A stretch of 64,000 nucleotides of DNA, taken from contig JAKVBF010000001.1 of NCBI GenBank assembly GCA_022447555.1, positions 301,639-365,638 on the forward strand, given 5' to 3'. Below the pieces are notes generated by a model, which was not told the origin of the DNA, searched no databases, and was given only the letters and a program-made list of their open reading frames with translations. Below, in pieces: positions 19,044-27,890 of the stretch (positions within the stretch are counted from its first letter, which is position 1; each line of letters starts with the position of its first letter). The stretch is from Mariniblastus sp. (GTDB lineage Bacteria > Planctomycetota > Planctomycetia > Pirellulales > Pirellulaceae). The translations under genes were made by a program, and so were the position numbers.

Positions 19044-19934
19044 GTTCGCACTCCTCAGGCGTTTAGTACTTTATTTCGAGTTGTGTTCGCAGGCCTACGA
19101 TGACAACCTACTGTTCAACCACAAAAACTTTCTAAGTTTACCACTCTATTTACATCTACCCTGATAAGAGTCTTATTTGGAAAGAGATTCCGATTAGAAA
19201 ACCAATTCACATGACATGGACTCGCTCCTGTTTAATGCTGATCAATTGAAAGCGATTGGGGCAGGCACAAATGCCTGAATGTCTGAGACCTACCTGTCTT
19301 GATTCACAATCACACCAAGCGGCGATGACCGTGACCCATCCTGATTATTGCTTTCAAAAATTCAACCCAGCAACGAACAGTCCTGCTTCTGGAATTGGCT
19401 TCTCTAAGGTTCTTTCCCGACTCCCCGCGGGGTACCCGTAAAGGCTTGGTTTCAATGGAAACCCACTTCGCAACCGCTTGCTCTTTAAGACGAAACATCC
19501 CATAGAAAACCAGGACTGTTGGGCATTAGACAGAGCATGAGTTTGCGATGACATAATTTTAACTACCACCCCATTAGGGTCCAGCAGTAAAAAGGCCGGA
19601 GTTGACAGAAAACGGGACTATCTCCAATTTAATGCCATCAATAAGCCGGTCGCTACAAGGATTGACCACTCTCATCGTAAGGTCGTTGATTTTTCCGCAC
19701 TAACACTTAAGTTTTAGTGAATTGAGATAGGCAATTGACAAATCCACCAAGATTTACCCTATTGGGTAAAATTCAACGACTGGAATAAGTTACCAATAAG
19801 TAAACCTTTTGAGATCGACCTCTTTTAAGCCATCTGAAGTTATTTTCACCGACCTCTCGTATTAAAAATTGGCGACCAAAAGAACTGATGTGGATTTCAA
19901 AAAGGTTCTAAAACTTAACAAATACGGCAAATCC
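19044..19934. other. Long AT-richer intergenic region
   Basis: About 890 bases between the sigma-factor gene and a CxxC membrane-protein gene, visibly richer in A and T than the coding parts. I find no tRNA, no convincing small gene and no terminator. It holds a perfect inverted repeat (19753-19770) and should contain the promoters of both divergent genes, the one for the sigma gene probably near its left end. Confidence 0.5.
19753..19770. repeat. Perfect inverted repeat TTTACCC-N4-GGGTAAA
   Basis: Seven-base arms around TATT, about 180 bases before the CxxC membrane-protein gene and 12 bases after a TTGACA hexamer. The same half-sites, as TTTACCCG and CGGGTAAA 65 bases apart, occur upstream of the kinase gene (23225-23232 and 23298-23305). 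A binding site for a regulator is possible; chance cannot be excluded. Confidence 0.35.
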
Positions 19935-20486
19935 ATGGCTCAGCTTTACCTTTTGCCCTGCGGCAGTTGTGACACCAAGATCGAAATCGAACTCAAACAA
20001 GCCGGAAGCGAGATTCCCTGCCCCGAGTGCCAAGCAACCATCAACATACCCACGATGGGTGGGATTAAAAAACTCGAACTTTCCGATATCTCTGGCATTA
20101 CGGTGGATTCGGCGGCGAGTGCGACAACAGTACGCCATATTGGCTCGAAACAATGGCTATTTTCCGGCGGTTTGGTAGTTCTGGTTTTAGCTGCGATCGC
20201 TGGCTTCGCGATCTGGTTCTACGCTGACAGCCTAGTGACGATCAGTGATATTGATCAAACGGTGCAAAAAGCCAATCAACCACTCGCCAATATTAGTCCA
20301 GCCGCTGTATGGGATGCTTGGGACGAGATGTTTGCAAAAGGTCCGTTACCTGAATGGCAAGAGAACGAAGAGATGGGCTTTAATAGACAGGCCCACTACC
20401 TCAAAAACATCGCATATGGATTCATGGCCGTCGCTGCTTTGGGATTCCTCGCCCTATTATCTTCGCTCCTTATGAAAGACAAGTAG
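19935..20486 (+). CDS. CxxC zinc-ribbon membrane protein
   Basis: 183 residues from the ATG chosen because it begins at the conserved part; a TTG 66 bases earlier would add a polar stretch. The N-terminus MAQLYLLPCGSCDTKIEIE with later PCPECQ forms a small zinc-ribbon of the kind used in planctomycete membrane proteins. Two membrane helices follow (about 92-112: LVVLVLAAIAGFAIWF; and about 158-178: FMAVAALGFLALLSSLLM). The part between them (about 55 residues) contains DAWDEMFAKGPLPEWQENE and should lie outside the membrane. No function is known. It converges on the methyltransferase gene. Confidence 0.7.
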   Translation: MAQLYLLPCGSCDTKIEIELKQAGSEIPCPECQATINIPTMGGIKKLELSDISGITVDSAASATTVRHIGSKQWLFSGGLVVLVLAAIAGFAIWFYADSLVTISDIDQTVQKANQPLANISPAAVWDAWDEMFAKGPLPEWQENEEMGFNRQAHYLKNIAYGFMAVAALGFLALLSSLLMKDK

Positions 20487-20551
20487 ATCGAGCAGCTCAA
20501 ACCTGAGCAAAGGCTGTTGGTCGAGGAATCAACCAAGTTATTTGTTTGTGC

Positions 20552-21352
20552 TCATTTAACTCTCAACACAAACACCGCATCTTCTGTCCCGGTATCCAAC
20601 GTCACCGGAAGTGTCAGATCGTACTGAAAATCATAGATGGCCTCAACTTCGATTCCATTGACCCCATCAACGAGTTGGCAAAACTGATCCGCGGTATAGG
20701 TTCTAAACCGGAGTTGATCTCGAATACGAAACTGTCGCGAGGGGGTGTAGATGTCATACTGCATTGCATACTCTTCGTAACGTTCAGACCAATTGCGATC
20801 CACCAGCCAGAGGTTGCTATTGACGGTCAAGTGCCCCCGAGTGGCCGACCAAGCTTCACTATCGCAAGTCTCCCCATTGAGCGGAGATAAGTGGATGCCG
20901 ATTACGTAAATCCCACCTGACCGTATCGCTTGTTGCATGCATGTCAGATGCCGAACCGCCAAATCTTCGGTATTCAGATGCCGAAAGCTGTTGATCATGT
21001 TAAACCCGACATCCACCGGTTGATCCAACTGAAACTGCGTCATATCTCCGACCATCCCGGTTTCTGGTAAGCCGTACCGCGTCAAACGCTCGTTGCAAAA
21101 CGCGATTGCTTTGGCGTTCAGGTCATTCCCTGAAACGCAAATTCCTGCCTGACATAAACGAAATAACAGTCGTCCCGTTCCGCAGGCTGGCTCGAACATC
21201 GACTTCGGCTCTTGCCCTAAAAATCGCTCAGCACAACTGACCAAGAAATCAAACTCTGCCCTCCAATCCGAACCATAAATCAGATCGTAGTACTTTGGAT
21301 AGTCATAGATATCAGCCTGAAGTTCTTCCACGCGTTTCACCCCGGATTGCAT
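20552..21352 (-). CDS. Class I SAM-dependent methyltransferase
   Basis: 266 residues. The SAM-binding motif I is SMFEPACGTGRLLFRL with motif II region SGNDLNAKAIAFCNERL, then GDMTQFQL and FNMINSFRHL, a normal Rossmann methyltransferase order. The N-terminus DIYDYPKYYDLIYGSDW resembles small-molecule methyltransferases of the type that start with YDxxYDxLY. The C-terminal half is beta-rich. The substrate is unknown, and no neighbour suggests one. It seems to be transcribed alone. Confidence 0.85.
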   Translation of the reverse strand: MQSGVKRVEELQADIYDYPKYYDLIYGSDWRAEFDFLVSCAERFLGQEPKSMFEPACGTGRLLFRLCQAGICVSGNDLNAKAIAFCNERLTRYGLPETGMVGDMTQFQLDQPVDVGFNMINSFRHLNTEDLAVRHLTCMQQAIRSGGIYVIGIHLSPLNGETCDSEAWSATRGHLTVNSNLWLVDRNWSERYEEYAMQYDIYTPSRQFRIRDQLRFRTYTADQFCQLVDGVNGIEVEAIYDFQYDLTLPVTLDTGTEDAVFVLRVK

Positions 21353-21515
21353 ACAGCGAGCATTGGCTTGGTTTCTAAGCGATAGCCGCCCCAGTGGCTA
21401 CCCGGTAGGTACGGGGACACTCTAAAACGCTCAAGCGGAATGGCGTATTGACCAAGCGGGATGGCCTACAGGGCAAGCGTCGAAAGTCAGCTGCCAAGAG
21501 AGAGACTCGCGGTTG

Positions 21516-23024
21516 TTAAACTTGCGTTGAGTTGGCCAACAATTTGTTTAAAGCTTTTCGGACCAACTTAAATTTAAGCGGCATGTCCAGGGGCAAACGG
21601 CACTCAGAAATCTTGGCATCCGGAAGGTATTTTTTCATCCCCGCCGTCAGCAGCAGCAACGCCGGAATCTCCGCCGTTTCTTCGTTGTCGGCAAACATAT
21701 TGAACGCCTGAATACCCTCGTAGCCCAGACCGGAACAACCAAAAATCACACAATCCGCTGGGCGCTCCTCCGCCGGATCAAGCTCCGAAAACCGGACCAA
21801 TGCCCTCTGAGGATCTCCAATCACCAGAACTCGATAACCGAGGTTTTTCAACTTTTCCCGCAGCGTGTTTTGAATTTTTTGATTGGACTCAATCACCATC
21901 ACTGTTTTTCCGTCGCCCTCAATTTCGCGGTGCGTGATTTTCGCGTAATGCTCCGCGTCTTGCTGAGCCGCCTGCGGATCGTACCGTTCGTTTTTACCGC
22001 GATCCAACGCGTCGATCGTTTGGTCGATTTCCCGCAAAGCGGCGCCCGGCGTCTGAGGTCGTTTCTCTGGATCTAATTCCATCAAACGATTGACTAGGAT
22101 CACTAAACGGTGTGGCATATCCGGCTCGAGATTAGTGATGGGCACAATCTCCCTGTATCGCCTTGGCGACAGACGCTTGATCCGCTCACGAGTTTCCAAA
22201 AGAGGCGACTGACCCGTCAACATATGGTATAAAATACAGCCCAAAAAATACACGTCGCTTCGCGCATCATTCCGGGCCACATTGGTCGTTTTTTCGAGAC
22301 CAGCATAGTCGATACTTCGAGGGTTAAACGACGTCTTGTTCGCCGCATCAACGTCCACCTCAGTGTTAACCGCCGCCAAACCAAAGTCGACAATTTTGGC
22401 CTGTCCGCTCGTTGACAATAAGACGTTCGATAACTTCATATCACGATGGCTAATTCCAAGTTTGAATGCATAATCCAGTCCGGCCCCGAGATCACGAATG
22501 ATTTTTATTGCTGTATGCCGCTTGATTTTGTTATGAGCCTTGACAAAATCTCGCAAGTTTTGACCTTCAATAAAATCCATCACCATAAACGTCCGACCTC
22601 GATCTTCCGCCACTTCATGAATGGGAACGATGTTGGGATGTCTTAGACGCATCACCATCCGCGCTTCCCGCATGAATCGATCCCGCGTATCAACATCGGT
22701 GGCGTAGCGGTTTCTGAGAACCTTGACCGCTTTAATGTCACCCGTTTTTTGATGGGCTGCTCGATACACTCTGGCGAATGTACCGGCTCCAACCAAGTAA
22801 AGAACTTTCCAGCTGCCGTAAAAATAGCCGCGCCGATGGCCCTCAATCAATCGCTGAATCTGCCAGTTGGTGAGGTACTCTTGCTGCAGTAAAACACTTT
22901 GCAGGGCATCAAAAGACGTACCGCGACCCCCAGCCGCAGACATAGCTCGGTCTAATTGGGCTGTCTCCAGCAAGCGACATTCATGCGCTCGTTGCGATAA
23001 CTGTTCTGCTGATAGGTCCGGCAT
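21516..23024 (-). CDS. Ser/Thr protein kinase with degenerate receiver domain
   Basis: 502 residues. Residues 1-65 are helical and unassigned. The kinase domain runs from about 70: GAGTFARVYRA glycine loop, Lys101 in KAVKVL, HRDMKLSN (193-200), DFG (213-215). All catalytic residues are present, so it should be active. From about residue 375 a CheY-like fold follows, but VMVIESN replaces the acidic pocket (only Glu is left), DCVIFGCSGLGYEG has Gly where the phosphorylated Asp should be, and the switch Lys is lost (CRLPLDM). No membrane helix is present, so it is a cytoplasmic kinase. The pseudo-receiver probably binds a partner or ligand rather than being phosphorylated. Confidence 0.9.
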   Translation of the reverse strand: MPDLSAEQLSQRAHECRLLETAQLDRAMSAAGGRGTSFDALQSVLLQQEYLTNWQIQRLIEGHRRGYFYGSWKVLYLVGAGTFARVYRAAHQKTGDIKAVKVLRNRYATDVDTRDRFMREARMVMRLRHPNIVPIHEVAEDRGRTFMVMDFIEGQNLRDFVKAHNKIKRHTAIKIIRDLGAGLDYAFKLGISHRDMKLSNVLLSTSGQAKIVDFGLAAVNTEVDVDAANKTSFNPRSIDYAGLEKTTNVARNDARSDVYFLGCILYHMLTGQSPLLETRERIKRLSPRRYREIVPITNLEPDMPHRLVILVNRLMELDPEKRPQTPGAALREIDQTIDALDRGKNERYDPQAAQQDAEHYAKITHREIEGDGKTVMVIESNQKIQNTLREKLKNLGYRVLVIGDPQRALVRFSELDPAEERPADCVIFGCSGLGYEGIQAFNMFADNEETAEIPALLLLTAGMKKYLPDAKISECRLPLDMPLKFKLVRKALNKLLANSTQV

Positions 23025-23336
23025 GTGGTTTATTAAGAAAAAAGACTCGTTTGGAATTGGGTATTCAATAATTCATTCTATGTCACCCGAAGATGGAACT
23101 TACTATCACCTACGGGAATTTGGCCCACCCTTAAATAGGCCGTATGTTTAAATGATCGGGCACTCATTGACTAACCCGTCATTCTAATATGCCAGTTTAT
23201 TCAACTCCCTATTTTCCGGCAACTTTTACCCGGTTTGAGCTTCCCGTCGTTTCTAAATATGGGCAAATCAAGAGAATAATCGGAAAATTCGTTAAATCGG
23301 GTAAATTGTAGCTCGCAGTTTACTCGCCGCGGGGAA
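23025..23336. other. AT-rich intergenic region upstream of kinase gene
   Basis: 312 bases between the kinase start and the stop of a small gene on the same strand. It holds the two half-sites TTTACCCG and CGGGTAAA mentioned for the inverted repeat at 19753. No small gene or RNA is evident. Confidence 0.4.
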
Positions 23337-23615
23337 TTAAAACTCTCCGTCCAGCGCTTCTTTATATTTATCTCTCTCTACTCGGGTCGATTCGAGATCA
23401 AACATCAGGTATTTCATATCCAAGCGGAGCTGACTCAACGCTTCCTGGATCAGATTCAGAATACGCCGTCGCCGACGTGTGTATTCCACAACCCGATTCA
23501 AACTGGGATTCAGTTGATTTCGATACTCTTCTGGAAGGCTGCCAACTTGGGCAATGAGATCCGACAAGTCTGCGGGCAAACTGTCGGTCGTGATCGTCAA
23601 ACGTTTGGCAGTCAT
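23337..23615 (-). CDS. Small helical conserved-looking protein
   Basis: 92 residues from the ATG with a good ribosome binding site (AAAGGAA); an upstream start would add 27 residues of poor quality. After a short strand (RLTITTDSLP) the rest is helical: LSDLIAQVGSLPEEYRNQL, YTRRRRRILNLIQEALSQL, MKYLMFDLESTRVERDKY. The run of five arginines and the coiled-coil character suggest a small nucleic-acid-binding or adaptor protein, but no family is recognised. Confidence 0.6.
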   Translation of the reverse strand: MTAKRLTITTDSLPADLSDLIAQVGSLPEEYRNQLNPSLNRVVEYTRRRRRILNLIQEALSQLRLDMKYLMFDLESTRVERDKYKEALDGEF

Positions 23616-23884
23616 GGTGTTCCTTTTTTTATAATTGATACCTCCGATAGATGCACACCGAATGCCAAGCCATTTAAATCCCAGCCCATTAACCATAAAG
23701 CAAATCTATCATTAGACTTACAGAGAAAGAACGCTTCCTAAGCCCATGCATCCGTGTTGCCAAAAAGCAACGAACTGATCTGGCTACAAATCTTAAATAA
23801 CGCTACAAGAACGACTTACGTTAAATTCAACGTCTTTACTGTATTGGTGACTAAACGAAACGCTTCCACTCCCTTTCAGTCTTC

Positions 23885-26617
23885 ATGTGTTGCAAATCCA
23901 CCTCAAATCGAACGAGATACGGGCGTCTACGGACTCTCTCGGTCTGCCTTCTCCTCGGGGTAATGGGCTGGCTTGCGACACCCTCTGTCGCCCAGTTTCA
24001 CGAAACGTTCGATGCTAAATCAGTCTCTTGGTCGCTAAAGGAAACCGATTGCAGCATCCCAAAATCAAAGTGGTTGCAACAACGCAAAAACGAGCCACCA
24101 AGAGCCTATGAACAAATTTACTTTCAATGCGGTCCGGGTACCAAGGCATTAATCGCCCACCCGGTGACGCCCGCATTTGTGATTCCCGAACTATCTGTCG
24201 AGGTGCGATTGCGTTCACGCCAACCTGGCGCGCAATTGATGGCACGCATCGTCCTGCCACACTCTTCGCAGCGGGACAATGACAAACCGATTACGACTTA
24301 TGTTTCCGGACCGGAGTATCAAACGACCGACCAATGGCAAACACTGAAGTTCACGGCCGGCCAGCTATCCGAAGGTTTGCGTGAAAAACTCTGGTTGCTG
24401 CGACGGCAATTCGGGCCCCACGTGACCCTTCAAAACGCCTACGTTGATCAAATCATTTTGAACGTCTACGCCGGCCCCGGCACGGCTGATATCGAGATTG
24501 ACGACCTCAAGGTCAATTCAATCGTGTCTGCCGAACAAACGGCCCAGGAAGTCAACATCCATGGCACCATAGTGAAGGCGATGGCGAATCCCATGCGGGA
24601 TGAAAACGTCCAACCCGCTAGTGCAATTCAAATGAATGAGAAACAAAAATCTTTGGTGACGCGGGATGGCACCGTGCTACTGACCCAAGACAAACCCTTC
24701 TTCACACGCCTCATTCAACACAATGGTGAAACTTTTGAATTCCTCAAATCACTCGGGTTTAACGCGATTCAGTTACGCTCAACCGCCACGCCACAACAAT
24801 TACGCGAAGCCCGCCAGCTAGATCTTTGGTTAGTTTGCCCGCCTCCAAGCTCGATTGGTATAAGCTCTATCCCGTTCGCGTATGATCGCGTATTGGCCTG
24901 GTCATTGGGTGAGCAAAAGACTTTGCGAGATTTACAAAACATCCAAGCCACAATTCGAGAAATCCGGGAGTCTGACTTACGCATTGGCCGACCGGTGGTT
25001 TGTAACGTTGCGTCGCACTGGTCGGCACTGGGTCGTGAAATCGATATTCTATCGATCGGCTTAGAACCGGTTGGAACAAGTTTTATTGCCAGCGGCTACA
25101 GCGCCTGGATTGAAGAGCGAGCGACATCTGCGGGTACGGCAACGGTCTGGGCTGATCTACAGACTGAATCCACCCCCGACATGCAACGGCAGGCAAAATC
25201 AATCATACCGAATCTGCCACCCACGCCGATCGAATCCCAGCAAATTCATTTCTTAGCTTACGAGGCTTTAGCCGGCGGAGCGAGGGGGATTCGCTTTCTG
25301 TCAAGAACGAGACTAGATGGTGAAGACAGTGGAACCAAATTGCGATCGCTCACCATCACTCACGTATTGAATCAACTGCAACAGATAGAGCCCTGGGCAG
25401 CAGGCGGGGCTGTTCGCGGCGAGCTCAAAATAACTGATGAACAACTTGAAGTGACTGCGCTCGATACCAATCGCAGTCGCTTGCTGTTGATTCAGCGACC
25501 CACCCATCATGAACAGTATTGGGCCGGCGACACGCCGACCAAGACCGTCACGTTTCGAGATAGCTCCGCATCGTTCACGGATCGTGCCTATCAAATCACT
25601 CCGGCTGGATTGAATCCCGTGCCGCACGAACGAGAACCGGGCGGCATTCGAATAACTCTTGAAAACTGTCCGTTCGCTACGGCCGTCGTATTGACCCAAG
25701 ACCCATTGATTGTCAGCCGTCTGAATAGCGCCTACGACGACCAGCCGGGGCAGCAAAGTCAAATGCAACAATACATGGAACTGACACGGCAATGGTTGGC
25801 GACCATGCAAACCATCGAACGCCAAATGAGCGATTTAGGCCGAAGCACCTCCGTGGCCAGCGGCGCGTTGAACGAGGCCACTAATTCCATGCGACAGGCC
25901 AACCGTTTGCAAATGGCTAGCAGTGATAGTATCGGTCTCAAATACGTAACCCGGACCAATGAACGTTTAGCCTTTGTTCGCCGCGAACTGATGACCGAGC
26001 CACTCGGAACCTTTTCTTCAAAGACATCCACTCCGCTGTTAACCCATTTCAGCCTGGTGCCGTTGCATTGGCAACTAGCCACTTACTTACAGCAGTCCAC
26101 GTGGAAACCAAATAGCCTGCCCGGCGGAGACTTCGAAAACCTTGGACACATGACCAAAACTGGATGGATCAATCGACGCTTAGATTTTCCAGGTGTAGAA
26201 ACCAAAGTCGAGCTCTCAAAAGAAGCAAAGGCAGAGGGGACGTACGGTCTAAAAATTAGTGTCACGGCGGACCCCACACTGGGCGTCCTCCAGGCCACTC
26301 CAGTTTGGATCACCAGCGCGCCAGTTGCTGTCAAGTCAGGACAATTGGTTCGAATCCACGGGTGGGCCAACGTTCCCAAGGTCATCTCGCGCAGTCATGA
26401 TGGGTTAATGATCACCGACAGTCTGGGCGGAGAAACTCTAGCCGAGAGAATTCCGGTGACTGATGGATGGCAAGAATTCACTATTTATCGCGGCGTCCCT
26501 CAGGATGGTGATATCACCGTGACGCTGGGGTTGGCTGGCATCGGCACGGCGATGGTTGATGAAATGACCATTCGCGTGGTTGATCTTCCCAACTCGGTAC
26601 GTCAAGCTCGCAAATGA
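23885..26617 (+). CDS. Large secreted protein, possible glycoside-hydrolase-like fold
   Basis: 910 residues with a signal peptide (LSVCLLLGVMGWLATPSVAQ). A first beta-rich domain (about 40-215) resembles a carbohydrate-binding jelly roll, with IDDLKVN near its end. It is followed by TVLLTQDKPFFTRLIQHNGE and FEFLKSLGFNAIQLRS, the way beta/alpha-barrel glycoside hydrolases begin, and later VVCNVASHWSALGREIDILS and LAYEALAGGARGIRFLS. A helical stretch (about 620-700) leads to a second beta-rich binding domain ending VDEMTIRVVD. I cannot point to a catalytic Glu pair, so enzyme activity is inference. It is followed by a strong terminator. Confidence 0.78.
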   Translation: MCCKSTSNRTRYGRLRTLSVCLLLGVMGWLATPSVAQFHETFDAKSVSWSLKETDCSIPKSKWLQQRKNEPPRAYEQIYFQCGPGTKALIAHPVTPAFVIPELSVEVRLRSRQPGAQLMARIVLPHSSQRDNDKPITTYVSGPEYQTTDQWQTLKFTAGQLSEGLREKLWLLRRQFGPHVTLQNAYVDQIILNVYAGPGTADIEIDDLKVNSIVSAEQTAQEVNIHGTIVKAMANPMRDENVQPASAIQMNEKQKSLVTRDGTVLLTQDKPFFTRLIQHNGETFEFLKSLGFNAIQLRSTATPQQLREARQLDLWLVCPPPSSIGISSIPFAYDRVLAWSLGEQKTLRDLQNIQATIREIRESDLRIGRPVVCNVASHWSALGREIDILSIGLEPVGTSFIASGYSAWIEERATSAGTATVWADLQTESTPDMQRQAKSIIPNLPPTPIESQQIHFLAYEALAGGARGIRFLSRTRLDGEDSGTKLRSLTITHVLNQLQQIEPWAAGGAVRGELKITDEQLEVTALDTNRSRLLLIQRPTHHEQYWAGDTPTKTVTFRDSSASFTDRAYQITPAGLNPVPHEREPGGIRITLENCPFATAVVLTQDPLIVSRLNSAYDDQPGQQSQMQQYMELTRQWLATMQTIERQMSDLGRSTSVASGALNEATNSMRQANRLQMASSDSIGLKYVTRTNERLAFVRRELMTEPLGTFSSKTSTPLLTHFSLVPLHWQLATYLQQSTWKPNSLPGGDFENLGHMTKTGWINRRLDFPGVETKVELSKEAKAEGTYGLKISVTADPTLGVLQATPVWITSAPVAVKSGQLVRIHGWANVPKVISRSHDGLMITDSLGGETLAERIPVTDGWQEFTIYRGVPQDGDITVTLGLAGIGTAMVDEMTIRVVDLPNSVRQARK

Positions 26618-26654
26618 CCCCGTCGAATCCTCCCGTGAATCAACAGGCCAAATA

Positions 26655-26682
26655 AAAAACCCAGTGTATGAACTGGGTTTTT
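26655..26682. terminator. Strong bidirectional intrinsic terminator
   Basis: AAAAACCCAGT pairs with ACTGGGTTTTT over 11 perfect base pairs around a 6-base loop, so it works in both directions. It separates the convergent large secreted-protein gene and rplX. Confidence 0.92.
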
Positions 26683-26718
26683 ATCGTGACGCATCGTGTT
26701 TTCGCTATTCAAGCGCGG

Positions 26719-27066
26719 CTACTTTTTGGCATAAGCCGGTTTGGGGGGCGAAACCATTCCCATGGAGGCTCCACTAGAGCGGGCGAATCGTTCTTTACTG
26801 CCGTCATCTAGATACCGGTATCCAATGCGCGTTGGTTCATTCGTCTTGGGACATAACGCCATCACGACCGATGCGTGGATCGGCATCTCTTTATGCAGAC
26901 GCCCACCCTGCGGGTTTCGCTGACTTGGCTTAACGTGCTTGTAGACCATATTAACGCCTTCAACGAGAACTTTATTATTCTCGTGATCCACAGATACTAT
27001 TTTACCGGTCACACCACGGTCTTTACCGCGAATCACCTTTACCACATCGCCGACGCTAATTTTCAT
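26719..27066 (-). CDS. rplX: 50S ribosomal protein L24
   Basis: 115 residues. The KOW motif VGDVVKVIRGKDRGVTGKI at the start and VEGVNMVYKHVKPSQRNPQG are clear L24 features. L24 is an early assembly protein at the exit-tunnel side of the large subunit. In most bacteria the gene lies in the S10/spc cluster between rplN and rplE; here it stands alone, downstream of cutC on the same strand. The C-terminal 15 residues (SSGASMGMVSPPKP and AYAKK) are an extension. If this is the only copy in the genome it is the functional one. Confidence 0.93.
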   Translation of the reverse strand: MKISVGDVVKVIRGKDRGVTGKIVSVDHENNKVLVEGVNMVYKHVKPSQRNPQGGRLHKEMPIHASVVMALCPKTNEPTRIGYRYLDDGSKERFARSSGASMGMVSPPKPAYAKK

Positions 27067-27174
27067 GTTACTACTCTATTTTTATTGAGGTGCGAACTGG
27101 CACCAATCACGATCGATTTCGAACCGCGAATCTTCGTACAAGTCCTCGCCAATGTCAAGGCATAATCCCTATTT

Positions 27175-27882
27175 TTACTGGTTGAAATGGGTTTTCAAAT
27201 TCCCTACAGCGGCCACAATTTCAGCCTCAATCGCCAAGAAATCTCTAGGATTTCCCCCTGAGAAACTCCCGTGAACCTGATCTACATCGACCGCTTCAAG
27301 CACCTCGACCACGTTTGTAGCAGTGATCCCACCGGCCGGTAAAACCGCTAAACGCCCCCTGAATTCACATTGGAGACGCTTCATCGCGGGCACTCCCTCT
27401 AGGCAGCCGGTCTCCCGGCCACTCGTCATGACCCGGTCAATGCCGATATCAATCAATTGCTGTCCCGCTTGAGACCAATCAGCAATCTCATCAAACGCCT
27501 TATGGAAAACGAGTTCGCGATCAGCCGCCAAGGCTCGCATTTCCTGACACCGTTTTTCATCGACCGTACGGTCCTGATTCAAAGCACCGAAGGCCACTCC
27601 AGCGGCCCCGGACTCCAACAGCCACGCCGAACTGCGGAGCATCGTCGACCATTCCGCCGGCCGATAAAAAAAATCTCCGGAACGCGGTCGTACCATGGTG
27701 ATGACGGGTAGATTAACTTGCTCAAGAACAGACTCCACTAATCCTAGAGACGGCGTCAAACCATCAAGCTCAAGAGCAAAATTCAGTTCCAAGCGATCAG
27801 CACCGGACTTTTCTGCGATCAGTGCCGCCTCCAGAGAGTCAACACACACTTCGACCAAAAACGGTTTGGGCGGTGAGATCAT
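27175..27882 (-). CDS. cutC: CutC family protein (copper homeostasis name)
   Basis: 235 residues, the usual length. Family blocks: FLVEVCVDSLEAALIAEKSG, ADRLELN, LPVITMVRPRSGDFFY, HKAFDEI and LPAGGITATNV, with HGSFSGG near the end. CutC is a TIM-barrel protein of the cytoplasm; a role in copper tolerance was proposed in E. coli but its reaction is not known. It begins only 8 bases after the stop of the secreted alpha-toroid protein gene and is probably co-transcribed with it and perhaps with rplX. Confidence 0.93.
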   Translation of the reverse strand: MISPPKPFLVEVCVDSLEAALIAEKSGADRLELNFALELDGLTPSLGLVESVLEQVNLPVITMVRPRSGDFFYRPAEWSTMLRSSAWLLESGAAGVAFGALNQDRTVDEKRCQEMRALAADRELVFHKAFDEIADWSQAGQQLIDIGIDRVMTSGRETGCLEGVPAMKRLQCEFRGRLAVLPAGGITATNVVEVLEAVDVDQVHGSFSGGNPRDFLAIEAEIVAAVGNLKTHFNQ

Positions 27883-27890
27883 GTAAACAC

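Noticed and set aside
25313..25825. 170-codon frame on the - strand
   Set aside because: Antisense to the 910-residue secreted protein gene, which has a consistent domain order.
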